DNA from: Ischnura elegans | Lineage: Eukaryota > Arthropoda > Insecta > Odonata > Coenagrionidae | Direction: 5' to 3' | Length of the DNA: 64,000 bases | Assembly (NCBI RefSeq): GCF_921293095.1 | Contig: NC_060257.1 | Coordinates: forward strand, 68,208,472-68,272,471 | Shown: piece after piece, positions 56,754-64,000 of the stretch | Layout: every line of letters begins with the position of its first letter | Position numbering within the stretch: the first letter of the stretch is position 1 | Program-made: the position numbers and the translations under genes | The notes under the pieces: model-generated | What the model saw: only the letters and a program-made list of their open reading frames with translations | Database searches by the model: none | What the model was told of the DNA's origin: nothing

Positions 56754-57454
56754 AAGTGGTTTCCAATTTTTTTATTGCCTTAATCGAAAGATAATTACTC
56801 CTGGAGTAAGTATTTTAGGCTTTTAGATTTTTAAATGACGATATATATTGTTCGCGATTAAATGAAAAGTGAAAATTTTCAAGCGCGCTATAACGCGACG
56901 GCTAAGTATGAATGCTGGTGAAAGCTTGTGAGACGTCTTTCTGATTCCGCTGAGTGAGGCCACCTTGGTGCGAAGCTATGAGCGTCCCTACGATTCAGGA
57001 TGCTAGCAGGTAGCAGAGTACTCTGCTAGGAAGTAGCGTTTGGCTTAAATAAGGATTATTAATGCCCTATCAAACGAAATAAACTTTCCGACCGTAGGCA
57101 ATTTTAATAACTGATTATTAAGAGATGTTTCCCTGAGCTCTGTGCCACATGCATGCATTGGTTATCTCAGGCGATGTAAAACTCCTGACTACTCGTATAG
57201 AAACTAGGTCCCTGTGACGTAACGTGGATTGACATCGCATGGCCGCCAATCTGGTCTTTTTCAAATGAGGTTAAAATTGATCATTAACATTCGTCTTAAC
57301 TGGGATTTCTAAAGCCAAATAATTTCTATATTATTAACACTCGTCTAAACTGGGATTTCTAAAACCAAATAATTTGTATATTATGAATACAATAATGGTG
57401 AGTAACGAATCGCAATCATTGCCTTTCCTTTTTCTTTGATGAAGGAAACTACAC
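56754..57454 (+). mobile_element. TA-flanked MITE, family A, copy 3 (701 bp)
   Basis: Forward copy of 12191-12853. Termini AAGTGGTTTCC and GGAAACTACAC carry TA outside both ends (56752-56753, 57455-57456). It is longer than the others because a segment of about 50 bp (CTGGGATTTCTAAARCCAAA, then TAATTT) is duplicated at about 57285-57385. Confidence 0.85.
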
Positions 57455-57455
57455 T

Positions 57456-57770
57456 ATTCTACAATCGGTTCATCTTTAAACCTCTGCATAATTCTTTTGA
57501 TTGTCATCCTTCATTTTCTGCGTATCTCATCAGTGGACTACGAATGCCGTCCCATTCCACCTGCCCTTCATTGGTAATTTTCAACGGACCCTCGCTTCCT
57601 ATGAAATGGCCGATCGAATTGCCCCTTATTCTACCCGAGGTTGTCGAAAGATTTCCCTCCTGCTCTTCTTAGTACTTTACCGCATTACTCGCACAATCTA
57701 TCTATTTGATCTTCATCATTATTCTTACACACCGAGTTTCGAAAGCGTCCAATCGTGATTTCTCCGCCGC
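57456..57770 (-). pseudogene. RTE-type LINE ORF2 C-terminal remnant
   Basis: The minus strand reads RLDAFETRCVRIMMKI, then (after stops) SIGHFIGSEGPLKITNEGQV, EWDGIRSPLMRYAE. The first block matches the LEAFEMWCYRRMMKISW segment and the second the LIGHVLRH.GLLK.IIEG.V.G..GRGRPR.EY segment at the end of RTE-like LINE reverse transcriptases. Several stops and at least one frame change are present. It ends at the TA boundary of MITE A copy 3, so the MITE probably inserted into the LINE. Confidence 0.75.
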
Positions 57771-57774
57771 TGTT

Positions 57775-60265
57775 ATCATCAATTACTTGCCATCATAAAG
57801 AAGTATACTACAATTTAAATCCTAATAAATTGCTTCCTTACTTAAATACTTTCATTCTCAGCTGTCAAGAGACTTCTCTTTCTGTGAATATCCTTTCCAC
57901 TTGGACTATTTTACCAACTATTTCTACTATTTTCATCCATCGTTGGTCACTCGGCAGGCATCCAATTTCCAGAACTCTTTCACCTCTTCAAGTTTATGAC
58001 CTCTAGTTTCGGGTTGTTTTTGGCCTCTCCTCTTCTACAGTAGACCAGCTTAATCCTTTTCTTTGAATTGATTTTCAGCTTACACCTATGTAATATGTTT
58101 TTAAAGATCAGTGCAATTTTTTTCTCTCTATGTGCATGCTTTGACCCCGATGTTATCGGTATATTAACGATGATGACTCGTATGTTAATATTGATGCTAC
58201 GCAAATTATTTGGTATAATTTTGCCAATTTGGTTGACAATTTTATTCTTTGATCTATGAAATTCTTCTTGTGTGATGAACTACAGGAATGGTTTAAATTT
58301 TGCATCGAGAAATTTGGGGTTATTAGGTTCGGATCTGCATTATACGTTTCAAAATGAATCTCTAAAAGCTGCATGAGGACTGTGAGTGAAATCATTTGAA
58401 TTCATGACCGCAAAATATGGAAATTTTTGCCAAAAGGAGTTGGGAACTCAATTTCAGTGGGAATGCGTTTGGTACATTCGATTTTAGCTCGGGGCGTACC
58501 TCGCTTTACGTCGGTAAATTGCCATGCATCACAAGGCTGCGTGATGAAATTCTAAATAAATTTAAAATCTGATTTTATTATTACCATAATCACGTAATGG
58601 AATTGAGTTATTTTCCATTTGAGGGGCAATTTATTAGATAGCGTAACTTTGTTGGGCTTTCATTGATAGAAGATAATTTTTAGTTCGAGAAAATATTGGA
58701 AATAGATTCGACAGAATTTATTTTCCGCAATGCGTGCTTGGCTGTCAATTTTTTGTTTTTTTTTTTTGCACCATAAAAGATTCGCTACTTTAGCAGCGTT
58801 CCTCCAATAGATATTTAACTTCCATAATTAAATTTTACGCCTAAATGTCATGACTTTTCGCTTTTTTTGATCTTGGATTATTTATATGCAGCCGTAAACC
58901 TCGTGGCCACATGCCTGATCCTGTGTCCCATCGTATATTCTTGATTAGCGATTTTTGAGGCCTGAATGCAGTGTGATTTTAAGCGTCGTAGCGTACGCAT
59001 GTTCTCAGTTTAGTAAGTAGTAATTTCAAATTTTTTCGTGAAATTTTTTGCTTAGATATGCAGTTGCGCTATTTAAGGGTCGTATCATATCCAGAGATGT
59101 AATGGATATAGATCATCTGTCATAAAGACCTGTTCACTTTTTTATTTACTCACTGGAGTTCGCCACATTCAGGGACCATTTCTTCAACGGGACTCTTCTT
59201 AGCTATGGCTTAAGATGTTTGATTGATAATAAAAGGGGGAGAATCGTAAGTAAGGACGCGCTATGATATTTCAAGTGCGGGGAGACGGGAAGTATCAGTG
59301 CATGCAATAGTCGTGCTTCCGATCATGACTAATTACACTAAATTAAACTAATTCAGACGGTGCATAAGTTTATCCCCATGCTAATTATTTGCCTAACCTC
59401 TTGTCTACTCTCATGCATTCCCCTGATCTCGCTATATTTTACCATGAAGAAAAGAGTGTGGTAAAATCTTCATATTTGATGTTATTGTTGATCTCAATCT
59501 TCGAAGTCAAAAATGGAACTTTCATAAAGATAGCGTAAGCATAAGACAATCCTTATAAGCTGTTTGGCCAAAGAAACTCATCCTGAAACTCCTGTACTTG
59601 AAATTAGGTTAAAGCTATTAGCATGCGCACGATTTTTCTTTTCTGAAAATAATACTTTGAACTCGTATTAAACTTTTGCACGTAGAAAGTATTTTATCCT
59701 TACGGAGCTCATTCAACAATGTGGTTGCATGAGATTACACGAGGGTGCTAGTAAACTAAGTAATTACTGTGTAACCATGGATATTAAAACGGCTCTTGGG
59801 ATTAATAGTTAAAAGGATTATTGTAGCCTCAACCTAGAGAATGCAAACTTTTAATGGTCCTCACTTTGGTTATGAGGTAGCTGGGGTTAGTTGGAATTAC
59901 ATTTCAGCGTGAAGTTCCTTGCTTAATGCTTTTGAGACTCATCCCAGCTGCTCCATCTGTTCTACTTTAGTACGCATAAGCTGTTACATCATTTGCACTT
60001 TGACCTAGGAAAACTCATATCAAAACTTTCTGCCTTGCGTCAAGGACATGAATCGTCCTCGAATATTTTAACTACAATCATGGGGAATTCCTCGAACAGA
60101 ATAGTGTCAAGTGTAAGCATGACTCTAGTTCAAAATTTAGTGGCGATAAAATTGGAACAACGCTTTACAAAGGCAGTATTAATGAGAGATATATAAATGA
60201 ACTAACTTTGAATATCTAGCATGTGTCTGGTAACTTCAGGCTTGACATTGTGAAACCTCTCCGTA
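57775..60265. other. No recognisable gene
   Basis: AT-rich. Several overlapping open frames near 57755-58395 on both strands show no recognisable domain. Confidence 0.5.
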
Positions 60266-60268
60266 TTG

Positions 60269-60430
60269 GAAATAAAGGAGTAAAACTTTGTAAAGTTCAC
60301 TATTTTATTAATATGGGCACGATCCGGGTTTCGTAACGTAGTCACCTGAAGATGTAACTACATTAACAAACCCGGGTCGTGCCCATATTAATATAACAGT
60401 GAACCTTACAAAGTTTTATTCATTTATTTC
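60269..60430 (+). mobile_element. Foldback with hammerhead-like centre
   Basis: Arms of about 75 bp (outer GAAATAAA / TTTATTTC, inner GGGCACGATCCGGGTTTCG / AACAAACCCGGGTCGTGCCC) surround CTGAAGA (60346-60352), TGTAACTACA and CAAACCCGGGTC (60367-60378). The stem III palindrome ACCCGGGT and the following C are intact. GAAA is changed to CAAA on this strand, but the opposite arm preserves TTTCG, its complement, so the ancestral base was probably G. CAC before CTGAAGA can pair with GTG after the final C. Confidence 0.55.
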
Positions 60431-60479
60431 TAGCGTATGTGTTATGCTTCACAAAATTACGAGGGATATTTATAAACTA

Positions 60480-60959
60480 AGGGCCGTTTGGTCACAGGGA
60501 TTAAAATATTCTCATATCAAACACATTTTATTGGCTCTTTTAGTTGGCTACAAATTTACTTCACTTCTCTTCATTCTTGTACCATGGACTAAGTCACTGT
60601 CCCACTATGATGTCAAAAACTTGTAAGAAAATTCAACATTTTCGTTGGGGACTCTTTGACCACCCACCGAACAGTCCTTACCTTGATCCTAGTGACTACT
60701 TCCTCTTATTGCACTTGAAACAGTGGCTCCGTGGACAACATTTGGAAACCGAAGATGAACTCAACGGCTTTTTCAATTGGTTCAACTCTAAGCGAGCTTC
60801 CATGCAGAGGAGTTGATGAAGCTGGTGAAGCGGTACGAAAAAAATGCCTAGAATCGAACGGCGATTATGTAGAGAAGTAAAGTAGGTTTCTAGCTAACCA
60901 AAAGTGCCAATAAAATATGTTTCATAAGAGTAAATATTTTCCTGTGACCAAACGCCTCT
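60480..60959 (+). mobile_element. Internally deleted mariner with both TIRs (480 bp)
   Basis: TIRs of about 33 bp: AGGGCCGTTTGGTCACAGGG at the left and, read in reverse, AGAGGCGTTTGGTCACAGGA at the right, continuing into AAATATT. TA lies outside both ends (60478-60479, 60960-60961). The interior keeps only the transposase C-terminus: HFRWGLFDHPPNSPYLDPSD, YFLLLHLKQWLRGQHLETED and, in another frame, EELMKLVKRYEK, then a one-base insertion before CLESNGDYVEK and the stop. The Asp of DPSDYF is the third catalytic position. A full element would be about 1.3 kb, so roughly 0.8 kb has been lost. Confidence 0.9.
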
Positions 60960-60964
60960 TAAAT

Positions 60965-63040
60965 TATGAATATGCTTCGTATTTATTCTCAAATTATGTG
61001 ACGTATTTATCATTTCCCACACCTTTGGTTACTTTGTAAATGGAGGTTTTGAGAGGTAAAACTTAACATGATTCCGAATTTTTGCGTTATTTATGCTGAA
61101 TCCTTCTGTAGGTATATTTAGGAAGGCCTTTGATTTCCATGTGCAATTGTCTGGTGGGGATTATTGATTTTGAGCTTCTGTGGAAAATTCATGAGTGTTA
61201 AAAATTCAGGTCACGCGAGGTAAAACTTCATATGACTCTGAAAATTGCTGTAACGTAATGGCAACTTCGTATATTTTTCATAATTTTCATTAAATATTCA
61301 TTCGCGGTTATTTGCAGTTAGATCGAGTTTCAAAGAGTAGGTATATTGTTATCACGGGCAAAAAACACTGAAATGTTGTAAAAATAGTTTCCTTTTGATG
61401 ATGATAATAATTATTCATTGTAATTTGTAATTTCCAAAATATCAACATCATTTATACAGTAACCTACTTCCATCTATAAAGAAAAACTTGTGATTGTATT
61501 CCTCATTTATGAAGATGAGCTGTATCGGGAGTAATACTCTTTTCACAGTGATTTCTCAATTAGCAATTGATGTACCAAATTTGTTCGGTGTATGATTAAT
61601 GAATGCTTTGACGGCCAAAATATTCAGATATTTTGTTTCGGCACAATAAATTTTAGTTCTCAATGACATTTTTTGAGGTTTTTTATTTTAAGCGTGAAAA
61701 CTGTGGTTCCGGTATAGCGTGTTGGATGCTAAAGAAAAATTTATTCTCTCTGTCTTGATATAGTAATATTTTCTGTGGAAATTATATTTTTGGAGTTAAT
61801 GAAAGTTATTTATTAAGTACCAATTAGCATATATGTGCAGTCTCAAGTCTTTTTATTGCCAATAACTTTATCTGCTGAGACCAATTGTGCGGAGTCCACT
61901 GCTTTTTAACTTATTATTTTCGATTCACTTATTTTTTTCGATGCACTTATTTTTATTATTTCAATGGCATGGTTTAATAATTTTTTTCTATCATCAGAAG
62001 GAAAAATTCATATTTGTCAAATGATGGGAATTGGAGTGTGATTAGGATATCGTTTGAAGCTCAAAATAGGCATCCAGCTTGAATCGTTATATTATTAATC
62101 CTTCTCTTGTTAACAGCACACACTATTGATTGGTTTCGTCTTAATTGGTGCTGTTTCGAAGCCTTTTTTTCTCTATGACTATTGTGCTACATTAATACAT
62201 TACCTCTCATTGTTCTTTTACAATTTTATCATTAATTTTTTTACGTTTGTTTACTGTTTTTTTCATTAGATGAGATTTAAAAAGTACTCTCAAAAGATAA
62301 ATAATTCAGACTAAATGGAATTACAATAATTACAGTTATTTTTAATTTGTGAAAATTCATTTACTCTGCTCTTACTAAAAGAATTTATTTATCGTAGTAG
62401 TCTATTTTTTACTAGTACACTGGCATGGAAATCAATTTTAAAAATTTCATGACCTGGTAATATAAGAAATATTTTGTTCGATGCAGTATGTTTTCCTTTC
62501 ATTTTATGCAGGATGAAATCATTTTAATGTTTAATTCCATCTCGGTATGTTCCCTCAGTATCATTTTCCAAAGCTTAAAAATTTCAACGATCAATATGCT
62601 CATTGTTTATCGATGACGATCCAACAGAAAGTACGAATATGTTCAACCTTTTGTGTGTTCAAGCGTTGCAGATCGATTCGGATGGGCAGTGGACAATTCT
62701 TTTGTTTCCCTATGTCGTCATGCGATTTCTCCTCTACTTCCCATTAGCGAATCGGACATCCGGAAATATCCACGGGCAGCCCGTAGCTCGAATTCCTGAC
62801 GTGTCACCTCTCCACGCCACGCAGTCGGTCACCGTTCGAACGATCCACTTTTCATTTTGTCACAGTCACTGCTGCACTTCCTCGTTCCATTTAGGGCCCT
62901 GCATTCCTCGTCACTCTCCACCAATGCATTCCCGTCATACTATTTGTTTCTCTCGCCAAAGGTCGGATTTGAACGCGTGAAAACATACGAGGCATTTACC
63001 CTTTCTGTTGACATCAAATATAAATAGGTGTCGGCATAAC
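60965..63040. other. No recognisable gene
   Basis: AT-rich. The segment 62600-62990 is GC-richer with a plus frame (62603-62980) that I do not recognise. Confidence 0.45.
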
Positions 63041-63043
63041 GGG

Positions 63044-63225
63044 TTGTGTTGAATCTTGGAGTATCGAATGGTGTTAAAAATAACAGAAAAGAAATAAAGC
63101 AGGACTCAATGGATGTATTTTTTACGGTGCAACGAATTGTGTTGAATCCTGGAGTATCGAACGGTGTTAAAAAAATATAAAAGAAATAAAGCAGTTCTCA
63201 ATGTATGTATTTTTTACGGTGCAAC
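63044..63225 (+). repeat. Two-unit tandem duplication of 93 bp
   Basis: Units start with TTGTGTTGAATC at 63044 and 63137 and share GGAGTATCGAA, AAAGAAATAAAGCAG, GTATTTTTTACGGTGCAAC. About 90 percent alike by eye. Confidence 0.9.
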
Positions 63226-63229
63226 CCTA

Positions 63230-64000
63230 TGAAAACATAACTATTCCCTTTATTTTCCGCTGCCATTTTAATGAAAGGAAATTCTTGATGGAGGAATCTG
63301 TCTCTGCATAGCACCCGAGTAAATATAAACAGGAGTGATATTTGCCTTGTGACCATGTAGACTAGAATATAGTGGGACAATTCCACATCACCTGATCCGG
63401 AAATATCGCAGTTTGGTTGATTCCTGCGATAGCTTTTGTATTTTTTTCGATCGAAAATTTTATTTCCATCAAAAATTTTAACTATTACAAAAAAAGACGA
63501 GATAACAAATATATGTTAAATTTATTTACTAGTGCTTATTTAATTAATTATTTCCATTTTCCGTAATCATATAGAAGTTTTTGGTGCATTAATCCTGACT
63601 GATGTTGAATATGTCGCGCCTTTAATTTTCTATTTTTTTCTACGTTTAATGAGCGTAAGAGGAATCCCGGAAGCGTGTTAATTAATCACTGAGTACTAAA
63701 TATAGATATGAAATTCTACATGATCAATTATTGCCTTTTGCAATTTTTTAATATCGTAGTATCCCATTATCTAATTTCAGTTTAGTTAATGATCACTTTA
63801 TTTTATGTCCGAAAGATATTAACGAAGCACATATTCAATACATCTCAATACACCACAATACTATCTTTTATATCCAAGTCACTTCGACTATTCAGCTGAA
63901 CTATCTAGAGAATTCTGAAAGATTATCAGTTCAGCGAGGGTGTTGGGTGGTAACTGATTGTGTGAAAGCATATACATTTATTCTTCTGAAAATTTTATTA
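63230..64000. other. No recognisable feature
   Basis: AT-rich to the end of the window. Confidence 0.55.

Noticed and set aside
1..64000. Endogenous viral sequence
   Set aside because: I searched the open frames for capsid, polymerase or envelope-like motifs and found none beyond retroelement reverse transcriptase, RNase H and endonuclease remnants.

Overview
The window looks like intergenic or intronic DNA from an arthropod, most likely an insect with a large, repeat-rich genome. The basis is AT-rich sequence, no bacterial-style gene packing, and decayed copies of element families typical of arthropods: LINEs, Penelope-like retroelements, mariner/Tc1 transposons, tRNA-derived SINEs, TA- and TTAA-flanked MITEs and foldback elements. 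I cannot name the species. I recognise no intact host protein-coding gene. The best sign of a host transcription unit is a GC-richer stretch at about 25.2-26.6 kb that ends in a strong splice-donor-like sequence. If it is real, much of the right part of the window could be its first intron.

Layout. 0-3 kb: a tandem repeat and a dispersed direct repeat. 3.8-4.9 kb: two MITE-like elements. 7.7-8.7 kb: a repeat interrupted by a LINE 3' end. 12.2-12.9, 23.2-23.9 and 56.8-57.5 kb: three copies of one TA-flanked MITE of about 660-700 bp. 17.1-22.5 kb: foldbacks, a Penelope-like endonuclease remnant, a minisatellite and a cluster of hammerhead-like modules. 24.0-25.1 kb: a LINE 3' end and a MITE. 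25.2-26.6 kb: the candidate non-coding exon. 26.8-29.4 kb: a head-to-head tRNA-SINE pair and a second Penelope-like remnant. 33.6-44.0 kb: foldbacks, a Tc1/mariner remnant, SINEs, a second LINE 3' end, a TTAA-flanked element and a 290-bp direct duplication. 48.5 kb: a (TA)n tract. 50.5-57.8 kb: a MITE, a foldback, a mariner remnant, the longest ORF (3' half of an I-type LINE ORF2 with an RNase H domain), a MITE and an RTE-type LINE remnant. 60.3-61.0 kb: a foldback followed by an internally deleted mariner with both terminal inverted repeats.

The most interesting signal is a short module repeated at about ten places, mostly at the centres of otherwise different foldback elements and at the ends of Penelope-like remnants. 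It consists of CTGANGA, then a short stem, then GAA, then a self-complementary block that starts with A and ends with T, then C. This is the order of conserved parts in a hammerhead ribozyme core with a self-pairing (dimer-type) stem III. The palindrome differs between loci (ACGT, ACCGGT, ACGCGT, ACCCGGGT, ACCATGGT) while the flanking core bases stay the same. In the best copies the bases on either side also form a short stem I. Hammerheads are known from Penelope-like elements and small retrozymes. Here they would sit in palindromic elements with an extra base after CTGANGA.
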